A stretch of 64,000 nucleotides of DNA, taken from contig JADKEK010000001.1 in NCBI GenBank assembly GCA_016718035.1, forward strand, positions 248,001 through 312,000, given 5' to 3'. Position 1 is the stretch's first letter. Each line of letters opens with the position of its first letter. This document shows positions 26,009 through 33,842 of the stretch, in pieces. Origin of the DNA: Bacteroidota bacterium (GTDB lineage: Bacteria; Bacteroidota; Bacteroidia; Chitinophagales; BACL12). The position numbers were made by a program, and so were the translations under genes. The notes under the pieces are model-generated. The model was not told the DNA's origin, made no database searches, and saw only the letters and a program-made list of their open reading frames with translations.

Positions 26009-26944
26009 CTATTTTGATTGCAGCAAATCAGCAGCATCGTCGATAAGTTTTTGCAGATGGTCAGCACCTTTTAATTTTGCTGCTTCTGTTTTAATTAACT
26101 GTAATTGTTGCGTTAATGCTTCTACATTGATGGATGAACCATCGTGTAAGGCTGATAAATTTGAGATATCCTGAATAGTTCCGGCAAGGCACAATCCATT
26201 ACTTTTTTTACTTTTTTGAATGAGCCCCTGGTTAGCAATTGTTTTGCGGATATTGCCCGGCAATACTACTGCATATTCAATATGATAAGGTTGTCCTTTT
26301 TCCATGGTGCGTTTAATGGCATTACGCACATTATTGATATCTTCAGGAGCAACATATTTTAAATAATCGTTGAGCGTTGGTTCAATGGCATTTTCTTTAA
26401 AACCAAGGATACGAAAAACCTCATTACTCCAATACATCTGATTATTTACCACGTCGAGTTCCCAGTTACCCATGCGTGCCATTGTTTGCGCTTCAATTAA
26501 TCGTTGTTCGTTTAATTTTATCGCCTTGGCATAATCTTCCAATTTAATTTGGAGTTGGTGACGTTCGATGGCATACGTGATAGTGCGTGATAATAAATTA
26601 CTATCAAATTGTCCTTTTACAATAAAATCCTGAGCACCTGCTTTTACTGAATTAATAGCTACCGTATCATCTTCCAAACCGGTCATTACAATTACCGTTT
26701 GACCCGGAAATTCATTTAAAATAGTTTTAACAGTATCAAACCCGGAGCTATCTGGTAAAGTAAGGTCGAGTAATACGACATCAAAATCGCTTTCTTCGAG
26801 CATGAATAAACCTTTTTTTAATTCCGCTACGCGCGAAATTTTTGGAATAATCATGGATGACTCATTGAGATAAATTTCTACCAATCTTGCATCAGCAGGA
26901 TTATCTTCAATTAGTAGGATATTGGTTGTTTGCTTAAGGTCCAT
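26009..26944 (-). CDS. Response regulator with PAS domain
   Basis: 311 residues: a CheY-like receiver (about 8-125, acidic pocket 'IEDN', phosphoacceptor D60 in 'VVLLDLTLPDSSG', conserved T in 'VIVMTGLED' and K in 'FIVKGQ'), a short helical linker, then a PAS-3-type sensor (about 155-260, 'WELDVVNNQMYWSNEVFRILGF') and a C-terminal coiled coil. It has no output kinase or DNA-binding domain, so it probably acts through a protein partner. Another response regulator is encoded 7 bp upstream on the same transcript. No histidine kinase gene is in the window. Confidence 0.88.
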   Translation of the reverse strand: MDLKQTTNILLIEDNPADARLVEIYLNESSMIIPKISRVAELKKGLFMLEESDFDVVLLDLTLPDSSGFDTVKTILNEFPGQTVIVMTGLEDDTVAINSVKAGAQDFIVKGQFDSNLLSRTITYAIERHQLQIKLEDYAKAIKLNEQRLIEAQTMARMGNWELDVVNNQMYWSNEVFRILGFKENAIEPTLNDYLKYVAPEDINNVRNAIKRTMEKGQPYHIEYAVVLPGNIRKTIANQGLIQKSKKSNGLCLAGTIQDISNLSALHDGSSINVEALTQQLQLIKTEAAKLKGADHLQKLIDDAADLLQSK

Positions 26945-26951
26945 CAGGGTT

Positions 26952-27401
26952 TTAGTATTTTTTTGCCGGTAGTTTTACAACCGTAAACCAAAATGTTTCT
27001 ATTTGTCTGATGATAAATATAAACTGGTCTAAATCTACAGGTTTGGTGATAAAACAATTGGCGTGTAACTTATAACTTTTCTGAATGTCCAAATCGGCAT
27101 CAGAAGTGGTGAGTATGATTACGGGTATTAACTTTAAATTTTCGTCTGATTTAATTTCTGCCAACACTTCACGTCCATCTTTACGCGGCAGGTTTAAATC
27201 TAATAAAATGATATCGGGAGTTGGATGTGCAATATATTTACCTTTTCGTTTCAAAAATTCGATAGCTTCTACGCCATCTTTAACCACATGTAGTTCGTTT
27301 CTGATTGTCCCTTCTTTTAAAGCTTCCTGGGTCAACCGAATATCACCGGGGTTATCTTCCACCAGTAAAATTTGTATTACATCATCCTTTTGGGATTTCA
27401 T
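26952..27401 (-). CDS. Single-domain response regulator, Rcp1-like
   Basis: 149 residues, one receiver domain. 'ILLVEDNPGDIRLTQEALKE' gives the acidic pocket, D68 in 'IILLDLNLPRKDGREVL' is the phosphoacceptor, 'IILTTSDAD' holds the conserved Thr and 'CFITKPVDLDQF' the Lys-Pro. The 'NPGD..L..EAL' start is typical of the Rcp1 type that partners phytochrome-like or hybrid kinases. It is the promoter-proximal gene of the pair with the receiver-PAS protein; the cognate kinase must lie elsewhere. Confidence 0.9.
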   Translation of the reverse strand: MKSQKDDVIQILLVEDNPGDIRLTQEALKEGTIRNELHVVKDGVEAIEFLKRKGKYIAHPTPDIILLDLNLPRKDGREVLAEIKSDENLKLIPVIILTTSDADLDIQKSYKLHANCFITKPVDLDQFIFIIRQIETFWFTVVKLPAKKY

Positions 27402-27495
27402 CCTGACAGTTAATCAATTAGATAATGAAATTACTCCCCCCCCAACAACGAAAGTATAAAAAAATTATTAAATTATCCAAGTAATAGTAAGGTAT

Positions 27496-28173
27496 TCACT
27501 TGGAGGTGTTATCCATAAACACGAACTGAATGATATTTGCCCCCATTTGTAAGGCTTTTAATCTAACCTCTTCAGGATCCTTGTGCACATCAGCATCTTC
27601 CCAACCATCGCCTAAATCGCACTCGTAAGTATATAAACATACCAATCGGCCTTCCCAAAACAACCCGAATGCCTGCGGTGGTTTGTTATCATGCTCATGG
27701 ATTTTAGGCAATCCATTTTTAAAATCGTAACGCTGATGAAATATAGGGTGTGAAAAGGGTAACTCTATAAGGTCCAGCTCCGGAAATACCTTTTTCAAGG
27801 CAGGTCGGATATAAGGGTCCATACCAAAGTTATCATCCACATGCAAAAATCCACCTGCTATTAAATAGGTACGCAGGTTTTGTGCTTCTTCAGCCGAAAA
27901 CACAACATTGCCATGCCCTGTCATATGGATAAAAGGGTAATTAAAAATGTCGGGGCTACCTACCTCAACTGTTGGTGGGTCGGTATTGATATTGATATCG
28001 AGTTGTTTATTGCAAAATTCAGCCAGATTCGGCAATGAGGTGGGATTGGCATACCAGTCGCCACCACCGTTATACTTTAATAATGCTATTGAATTAGTTG
28101 GCGGCAGTGGTGAGAATGCCATGAACAGGCTCATTAAACCAAATATGCTTATAATAAAAGTTAGTCGTTTCAT
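27496..28173 (-). CDS. DUF4159 domain protein
   Basis: 225 residues. Residues 1-25 look like a signal peptide or membrane anchor ('SIFGLMSLFMAFSPLPP'). The rest matches DUF4159: 'ALLKYNGGGDWYANPTSLPNLAEF', 'FIHMTGHGNVVFSAEEAQNLRTYLIAGGFLHVDDNFGMD', 'LPFSHPIFHQRYDF' and 'GLFWEGRLVCLYTYECDLGDGWED', a flavodoxin/GATase-like fold of unknown function common in Bacteroidota next to MoxR/VWA genes. Here it instead overlaps rsmE by 4 bp, so the two are translationally coupled. Confidence 0.85.
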   Translation of the reverse strand: MKRLTFIISIFGLMSLFMAFSPLPPTNSIALLKYNGGGDWYANPTSLPNLAEFCNKQLDININTDPPTVEVGSPDIFNYPFIHMTGHGNVVFSAEEAQNLRTYLIAGGFLHVDDNFGMDPYIRPALKKVFPELDLIELPFSHPIFHQRYDFKNGLPKIHEHDNKPPQAFGLFWEGRLVCLYTYECDLGDGWEDADVHKDPEEVRLKALQMGANIIQFVFMDNTSK

Positions 28174-28883
28174 GACAATTCGTTGATGGTTTTAATGGTA
28201 ACGGCAGCTACAATACTTGCGGTTTCTGCCCTTAATACTGCATTGCCCAAACTTACCGAAATAAATCCTGATTGCTCAGCAGTGGCAACTTCTTCAGCAG
28301 TAAAATCACCTTCAGGGCCAATGCAGATAATGACATCTTGTTTAGGGTGATATTGTTGGGTCAGTTTCATTGTTGGTGTATTGCGACAATGACATATCAA
28401 TTTTTGTGCTACATTATGCTGAAGGTCCGTTAATAATTTTTCAAATGTTGTTAAGGGATGTAATATCGGTAGAAACGGATTTTTCGATTGTTTAATTGCA
28501 GCAATGAGGTGATGTATTTCTTTTTCGTGATGAAAAACTCTGCGTTCCCCATTTTGAGTTAATACTGGAGTGATGGATGTAACGTTTAATTCGGTAATTT
28601 TTTCTAATAAAAATCCTAAACGTTCTGCCGTTTTTACCGGTGCTATAACAAGATGAATATTACCTTGTGTGCGCGTAAAAGTGTTGGCAGCAATAATATC
28701 TACAACGGTATGTTTTTTATGTGCAACTGCTATAACTGCTTCAAATAACTGACCATTGCCATTGGTGATGATAATTTGGTCGCCGGTTTTTGCGCGCAAT
28801 ACATTTATTAGATGGTGAGATTCACTTTCACTTAAGGTGAATTGTGTTTGTTCATTTAAATCAGGAGCGTATAAACAATGCAT
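28170..28883 (-). CDS. rsmE: 16S rRNA (uracil(1498)-N(3))-methyltransferase
   Basis: 237 residues of the RsmE/SPOUT family. The N-terminal PUA-like part contains 'SESESHHLINVLRAKTGDQIIITNGNGQLFEA'. The C-terminal knot carries the SAM-binding signatures 'IGPEGDFTAEEVATAEQSGFISVSLGNAVLRAETASIVA', typical of RsmE. It methylates U1498 of 16S rRNA in the assembled 30S subunit. The stop overlaps the start of the DUF4159 gene (ATGA), and the PorP/SprF gene ends 4 bp upstream of its start, so this is one operon. Confidence 0.95.
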   Translation of the reverse strand: MHCLYAPDLNEQTQFTLSESESHHLINVLRAKTGDQIIITNGNGQLFEAVIAVAHKKHTVVDIIAANTFTRTQGNIHLVIAPVKTAERLGFLLEKITELNVTSITPVLTQNGERRVFHHEKEIHHLIAAIKQSKNPFLPILHPLTTFEKLLTDLQHNVAQKLICHCRNTPTMKLTQQYHPKQDVIICIGPEGDFTAEEVATAEQSGFISVSLGNAVLRAETASIVAAVTIKTINELS

Positions 28884-28887
28884 ACTT

Positions 28888-29778
28888 TTATTCTCCTTCG
28901 GGTTTATTTAAATCGAAACCAATTACCAACTCATGTCCGCCACCTGCTGCAGCTCCGAGGTTGTTATCAAAATAATCGTAAGTGTAGCCGATTTTAAAAT
29001 TATATAAAAACGTATAAGTAAATCCTGCAGTGTAGGCATTATTGGTGCGAATGCCGGCTAAAAATGCATAATTATTTTTCCAGGTAAAATCGAACATCAA
29101 TGCCATTTGTGATGGTAATGTATTGATATAACCATAATACAACGAAGAGGTTAATTCCCAGTCAGGTGATAAAACAAATGTATAAGCACCGTTCAAATTT
29201 AATTGTGGTGCAGTGAGTGCAATAGTATCGTTTGTTTCATTTCTGGTTGGGGTTAATATTGCAGGGACTGCTATTCCAAAAAAGCCATTTTCCGATTCCC
29301 AGGCAATACCCAATCCGCCGTTGAAGAACATAGCGCTGTAATCTGTTGCTAAAGCAGGGTCGTTAGGCGTTGTAGGATGTGTTGCTGTGAGTTGCTCGCG
29401 ATAATCCTGCACATTTAAAAGTATACCGGCAGCAATCCTGCCTATTTGTGTTTGAAAACGATAGGCATAATTAATACTTAAATTATTGGTGGTAATTACA
29501 CCAAAATTATCGTGTGTTATTATTCCACCTATTGAAGAATTACTAATTCCAATAGGCGCATGAGCACTTATTAATGATGTTGACGGCGGATTAATTATTT
29601 CGGTCCACATGGTTTTGTACTGACCTCTAACAGATAAATGATATTCATTGCCGGTAAATGCCGGATTAAGTGCAATTACATTATTATTAAAATTTGAAAA
29701 CCAAGGCAATTGTGCGTTCGTGTTTTTCACGAAGCAAACAAGCATCAGCCAGCAAATAATAATACCAATTAGTTTCAT
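28888..29778 (-). CDS. PorP/SprF family type IX secretion membrane protein
   Basis: 296 residues with a signal peptide (to 'VKNTNAQ'). The mature start 'LPWFSNFNNNVIALNPAFTGNEYHLSVRGQYKTMW' is the PorP/SprF hallmark (short form 'NPA..G'), and the body is an outer-membrane barrel with strand patterns such as 'SINYAYRFQTQIGRIAAGILLNVQDY'. PorP/SprF proteins attach to T9SS cargo at the outer membrane; SprF is needed for surface delivery of SprB, which ends in a type B sorting domain. Its stop-codon-side neighbour overlaps by 4 bp with a mini protein that consists of just such a domain. Confidence 0.92.
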   Translation of the reverse strand: MKLIGIIICWLMLVCFVKNTNAQLPWFSNFNNNVIALNPAFTGNEYHLSVRGQYKTMWTEIINPPSTSLISAHAPIGISNSSIGGIITHDNFGVITTNNLSINYAYRFQTQIGRIAAGILLNVQDYREQLTATHPTTPNDPALATDYSAMFFNGGLGIAWESENGFFGIAVPAILTPTRNETNDTIALTAPQLNLNGAYTFVLSPDWELTSSLYYGYINTLPSQMALMFDFTWKNNYAFLAGIRTNNAYTAGFTYTFLYNFKIGYTYDYFDNNLGAAAGGGHELVIGFDLNKPEGE

Positions 29779-30134
29779 CGGGTTATGGTTATTGAACCGG
29801 TTAACGATTTCTCTTCACCGCCCATTTTTGCTTTAAAAATAAAAGCATAAGTGCCATCGGGCACATCACTTTTGTTTTTTTCGCCGCGGCCATCCCAATT
29901 GTTGCTATAACCTTCTGCCTGATACATAACTTCACCCCAACGGTTGTAAATGGTTAAACTATTATCCGGATAATTTTCGATGCAGGTAATTACCAATAAA
30001 TCGTTAATGCCATCTCCGTTAGGTGTAAATACATCGGGGATAACAATATCGGTGCAGGCTGTTTGTGCAGACAAGCCATTTGTTGTTAATAATCCTATTG
30101 CGAATAAAAATGAAACAAGTAGTTTTTTTATCAT
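29775..30134 (-). CDS. Mini-protein: signal peptide plus T9SS type B (gliding motility-associated) C-terminal domain
   Basis: 119 residues. Residues 1-23 are a signal peptide ('FAIGLLTTNGLSAQ'). Essentially all the rest is a type B sorting domain: 'IVIPDVFTPNGDGINDLLVI' start, 'LTIYNRWGEVMYQAEGY', 'NWDGRGEKN', 'VPDGTYAFIFKAK' and the closing 'LTGSITITR'. Normally this domain is the last 90 residues of very large adhesins; here there is almost no cargo. The stop overlaps the start of the PorP/SprF gene by 4 bp (minus strand), so the pair is co-translated. Confidence 0.92.
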   Translation of the reverse strand: MIKKLLVSFLFAIGLLTTNGLSAQTACTDIVIPDVFTPNGDGINDLLVITCIENYPDNSLTIYNRWGEVMYQAEGYSNNWDGRGEKNKSDVPDGTYAFIFKAKMGGEEKSLTGSITITR

Positions 30135-30145
30135 AAGTTATCTTT

Positions 30146-30931
30146 TTATTTTGATACTTCAATTATAGTTCTGAAACCAATAAATGGTGATGCGGTTGTA
30201 ATATCTTTATATTCATCATCACTTAACACAGTTACATATTGTTGTGCACTGAACCAACTTCCACCTTTGTGTGTACCTTTTGTTTGTAACATTTCAGCAA
30301 CATTACCACTCATGTGATAAATGCCAAATGCATTCGGTGCATAGGAAGTTACCGGTGATACAATAATTGCTTTTTCTACATTCCATTGATAATTGGCAAG
30401 TGGGTTGCCTTTTTTGTCATTGATTGCATTTCCTTCCCAACCGTATAAATTTTCCTTATTACCACCTTGTGCTGCTAACATCCATTCATCCGCTTCGGGC
30501 AAACGTACTTTTACGGTATACCCTTTATTTTTATATTGTGCTGTTAACCATTCGCAATATAATTGAGCACCTTCATACGTAATATTTACAACAGGATAAT
30601 TGTCGTAAGCAGTATGTTGAAAATAATAATTCACATACGGCGCATTATAAGCAAATGTATTGGTCCAGGCAGCTGAATCAACTTGTGCTATAACCAAATC
30701 GTTTGAGCGTTGATTGGTTTTCAGATATGTAATAAATTCCCGGTATTGTTCATTTGAAACTTCTGTTGTTGAAAAAAACAACTGATTGCCATTGGGTAAT
30801 TCAGTTACTGCAACATAACCATCCTTTTTTAATGTTTTTTGGATAGCAGGTAATCGCAACGCAGCTGTACTTATTGTAATAATTACAATAAGTAGTAAAC
30901 ATGTTGTAAATATCCGTTTCATGACTTGCAT
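30146..30931 (-). CDS. SUMF1-fold (formylglycine-generating enzyme-like) protein
   Basis: 261 residues. Signal peptide or anchor at 5-25 ('TTCLLLIVIITISTAALRLP'). The SUMF1 (FGE-sulfatase) fold is clear: 'FFSTTEVSNEQYREFITYLK', 'YPVVNITYEGAQLYCEWLTAQYKNKGYTVKVRLPEADEWMLAAQGG', 'NAFGIYHMSGNVAEML', 'GSWFSAQQYVTV', 'SPFIGFRTI'. The two catalytic cysteines of true formylglycine-generating enzymes (in the GGSYMC...C segment of human SUMF1) are absent: here GGSWFS. It is therefore a structural relative, like the gliding-motility lipoproteins GldJ/GldK, which also use this fold. It lies 11 bp upstream of the mini type B cargo. Confidence 0.88.
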   Translation of the reverse strand: MQVMKRIFTTCLLLIVIITISTAALRLPAIQKTLKKDGYVAVTELPNGNQLFFSTTEVSNEQYREFITYLKTNQRSNDLVIAQVDSAAWTNTFAYNAPYVNYYFQHTAYDNYPVVNITYEGAQLYCEWLTAQYKNKGYTVKVRLPEADEWMLAAQGGNKENLYGWEGNAINDKKGNPLANYQWNVEKAIIVSPVTSYAPNAFGIYHMSGNVAEMLQTKGTHKGGSWFSAQQYVTVLSDDEYKDITTASPFIGFRTIIEVSK

Positions 30932-30979
30932 ATTTCAGTTAAAAATAATCATAAAAAGGTAAACCGCAATTTTGGGCTG

Positions 30980-31792
30980 TTAATATACGGTTGCCGTAAT
31001 TACCGGTCTGAACCCAATAAACGGCGATGGTCCTGTAGAATTGCCAAATTCCTGTTTAGTTGCTATTTTTAAAAACTCGGCATCGCTCCACCAGTTACCG
31101 CCTTGCGACATAGCAGTATCGTTAACCCATTCGCTTACGTTGCCACACATATTGTAGAGCCCAAATGCATTGGGGAAATATGATTTTGTAATTGCCGTGA
31201 TATAACCGCCATCATCACCTGTTTTTTCTGTTTTAAAATTGGCCAGATAAGCGCCTTTTTTATTGCGCAGCGAATTGCCTTCCCAGGCATACATGTTGGT
31301 TTCATTTCCACCTTTGGCAGCATATATCCATTCAGCCATTTCAGGAATACGCACCTTAAGCGAATAACCCTGTTCGGCAAATTTTTCTTCCAGCCAGCGG
31401 CAGTATAATCTTGCACCTTCCTGTGAAATGTTAACTACCGGATAGGCATTGTAAGCAACATTGGTGTGGTAATTTTCAACCATAACATCCATTTGCATGT
31501 TAGGTAATAACCATTTATCAGCAGCAACAGCAGCAATAGCCAGGGCTTCGGTTTTGCCGTTTTTTTCTAAATCGTTTAAAAATTCCCGGTATGCGAGGTT
31601 GCTTACTTCTGATTCCAACATATAAAATCCCTGTATAGAAACCGATTCGCCATCAATAGTAGTGGTGCCGGACGGAACAAATTCAAATCCTTTTTTTTGC
31701 AGGAATTTCTTTTCACTTTGTTTAAATGTGAATGATGTTCCAAATGCGATTAATAAGCCACAAATAAAGGTAAGGAGTAGGGTTTTGCGCAT
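30980..31792 (-). CDS. SUMF1-fold protein, paralogue of its neighbour
   Basis: 270 residues from the ATG at 31792 ('MRKTLLLTFICGLLIAFGTSF', a signal peptide); the longer frame to 31855 adds 21 residues without signal character. The fold elements parallel the next gene: 'YMLESEVSNLAYREFLNDLEK', 'AYPVVNISQEGARLYCRWLEEKFAEQGYSLKVRIPEMAEWIYAAKGG', 'NAFGLYNMCGNVSEWVNDT', 'GGNWWSDAEFL', 'GPSPFIGFRPVI'. The FGE catalytic cysteines are missing again. The two genes are tandem duplicates 48 bp apart and head the block with the mini type B cargo and PorP/SprF, suggesting a role at the outer membrane or in T9SS (inference). Confidence 0.87.
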   Translation of the reverse strand: MRKTLLLTFICGLLIAFGTSFTFKQSEKKFLQKKGFEFVPSGTTTIDGESVSIQGFYMLESEVSNLAYREFLNDLEKNGKTEALAIAAVAADKWLLPNMQMDVMVENYHTNVAYNAYPVVNISQEGARLYCRWLEEKFAEQGYSLKVRIPEMAEWIYAAKGGNETNMYAWEGNSLRNKKGAYLANFKTEKTGDDGGYITAITKSYFPNAFGLYNMCGNVSEWVNDTAMSQGGNWWSDAEFLKIATKQEFGNSTGPSPFIGFRPVITATVY

Positions 31793-32011
31793 GAGCTGAT
31801 TGTTTAGGTAAATAACGGCAATTTTAGTGGTGTTGGTATGTGAATTCCAGGGCAAATTTTAATTTATGAGTAAGTAATTATCATACAATCAAACGTATGT
31901 CTTAAGGTCCGAATTTATAAAGGGACTAATTATAAAATTGCATTTTTTGATTGGTTTATTTCGGTACTTTCAAGGTTAGTAAAACCACAATCGAATATAA
32001 TTCTAATGTAC

Positions 32012-32045
32012 AAAAAAAAGAGGCTGCCTTTTACAGACAGCCTCT
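32012..32045 (-). terminator. Terminator of pckA
   Basis: AGAGGCTG (32019-32026) / CAGCCTCT (32038-32045). On the minus strand it is followed by eight T. It is 15 bp past the pckA stop. Confidence 0.9.
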
Positions 32046-32059
32046 TGAAAACTGTTTAT

Positions 32060-33673
32060 TTACACGCTGGCGCTCACTTTAGGCGCAGCGGATAATATTT
32101 CTGCATTTGCTTTATCAGCATATTTTTCGAAATTTTTCACAAACTGTGCGGCCAAATTATTCGCTTTTTGATCGTAAGCGGTTTTATCGGACCAGGTATT
32201 TCGAGGGTTAAGTATTTCTGCAGGAACATTAGGACAAGTTGTTGGCATCAACAAGCCGAATATGTCATGTGCCGTAAAGGTTACATTATCTAATTCACCA
32301 TTTAAGGCTGCGGTAATCATAGCGCGGGTATAAGATAATTTCATTCTATGACCTGTGCCGTAAGGACCTGCAGTCCAGCCGGTATTAATGAGCCAAACAT
32401 TCACATTGTGTTTGCGCATTTTTTCACCTAACATTTCCGCATATTTGGTTGGATGTAAAGGCAAAAACGGTGCACCAAAACAAGTAGAGAAAGTAAGCTG
32501 AGGTTCAGTAACACCTGCTTCTGTTCCTGCAACTTTAGCGGTATAGCCACTTAAAAACTGATACATTGCTTGACCAGGAGAAAGTTTACTGATTGGAGGC
32601 AATACACCAAAAGCATCGCAGGTTAAAAAGAAGATGTTTTTTGGTAAACCACCTTTACTTGGTGTCATGATGTTATCGATATAATTAATAGGATAACTCA
32701 CGCGTGTATTTTCCGTTTTGGTAATATTCGCAAAATCGACATTACGTGTATTCGGATAGAATTCTATGTTTTCGAGAATTGCACCAAATTTTATCGCATT
32801 AAAAATCTGCGGTTCATTTTCTTTGGTCAGGTTAACACATTTTGCATAACAACCACCTTCGAAATTGAATACACTATCTTCTGTCCAGCCGTGTTCATCA
32901 TCTCCAATTAAACGGCGGTTAGGGTCAGCGGAAAGTGTAGTTTTTCCTGTTCCTGATAAACCAAAGAACACAGCAACATCGCCATCTTTGCCTACGTTAG
33001 ACGAGCAGTGCATGCTCAAAACTCCTTGTTCCTGAGGCAACCAGTAGTTTAATACGGTAAAAATGCCTTTTTTCATTTCTCCGGTATAACCAGTTCCGCC
33101 AATGAGGATGATTTTTTTCGTGAAATCAATCATGGCAAAGTTAGCCTCACGAGTGCCGTCTGTGGCAGGGTCAGCCTGAAAGCCAGGTGCGTTGATAATC
33201 AGCCAGTCTGGCTGCATAGTAGCTATTTCTTCAGTTGTTGGGCGAAGAAACATGTTATCGCAGAATAAATTACCCCAAGGATATTCATTTACAACACGAA
33301 TGTTGAGGCGGTATTTTGGTTCGGCGCATGCATAGTTATCGCGCACCCAAATATCTTTTTCGCTGAGGTAATTCAGCACTTTATGGTACAATTTTTCAAA
33401 AACTGCCGGTTCAACCGGGATATTGAAATTGTTCCAATCCACTGTATTGGCAGTTTTGTCGTCCTTAACAGTGAATTTGTCTTTAGGGGCACGTCCTCTG
33501 AACTTACCGGTATCAACAACCAATGCACCGCTGTCGGCAATTACGCCCATTCCGCGACTGATGGTATGTTCTACAAGTTCTGCAGGAGTAAGGTTCCAGT
33601 AGGCTGTGGCTTTGTGATCCAGGCCTATACTGCTGAGTGTGGCCGTAGGGTTTTTTATACCTTGTTCTTTCAT
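32060..33673 (-). CDS. pckA: Phosphoenolpyruvate carboxykinase (ATP)
   Basis: 537 residues, the normal length of the ATP-dependent enzyme. The kinase-1a P-loop is 'FFGLSGTGKTTLSADPNR', followed by the metal site 'LIGDDEHGWTEDSVFNFEGGCYAK'; the PEPCK-specific 'RGRAPKDKFTV' and 'NVWLINTGWTAGPYGTGHRMKL' are present. It converts oxaloacetate and ATP to PEP, ADP and CO2 as the entry to gluconeogenesis, or runs in reverse in fermenting Bacteroidota. Monocistronic with its own promoter (TATCTTTG) and terminator. Confidence 0.97.
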   Translation of the reverse strand: MKEQGIKNPTATLSSIGLDHKATAYWNLTPAELVEHTISRGMGVIADSGALVVDTGKFRGRAPKDKFTVKDDKTANTVDWNNFNIPVEPAVFEKLYHKVLNYLSEKDIWVRDNYACAEPKYRLNIRVVNEYPWGNLFCDNMFLRPTTEEIATMQPDWLIINAPGFQADPATDGTREANFAMIDFTKKIILIGGTGYTGEMKKGIFTVLNYWLPQEQGVLSMHCSSNVGKDGDVAVFFGLSGTGKTTLSADPNRRLIGDDEHGWTEDSVFNFEGGCYAKCVNLTKENEPQIFNAIKFGAILENIEFYPNTRNVDFANITKTENTRVSYPINYIDNIMTPSKGGLPKNIFFLTCDAFGVLPPISKLSPGQAMYQFLSGYTAKVAGTEAGVTEPQLTFSTCFGAPFLPLHPTKYAEMLGEKMRKHNVNVWLINTGWTAGPYGTGHRMKLSYTRAMITAALNGELDNVTFTAHDIFGLLMPTTCPNVPAEILNPRNTWSDKTAYDQKANNLAAQFVKNFEKYADKANAEILSAAPKVSASV

Positions 33674-33699
33674 AGTAATTAGATACGGTTATTTCGACA

Positions 33700-33731
33700 C
33701 AAAGATACGGCAGTGTTTTTTGGGAATGAAA
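33700..33731 (-). promoter_or_regulatory. Promoter of pckA
   Basis: On the minus strand TTTC (33728-33731), a 20-bp spacer and TATCTTTG (33700-33707) match the Bacteroidota promoter. The -7 element ends 26 bp before the ATG, leaving a leader of about 20 nt. Confidence 0.6.
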
Positions 33732-33750
33732 TAACTTAAGTCATCGTTTT

Positions 33751-33792
33751 TGTGCATAAAAAAACGGGACTTTTTGGTAAAATCCCGTTTTT
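33751..33792 (-). terminator. Terminator of the VCBS-repeat gene
   Basis: AAAAACGGGA (33760-33769) / TCCCGTTTTT (33783-33792); on the minus strand a run of T follows. It separates the VCBS gene from the pckA promoter. Confidence 0.85.
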
Positions 33793-33842
33793 AATCAAAG
33801 TGGCTATGTATGCTAGGTATGGCCTATATTCAGCAATCAAGG

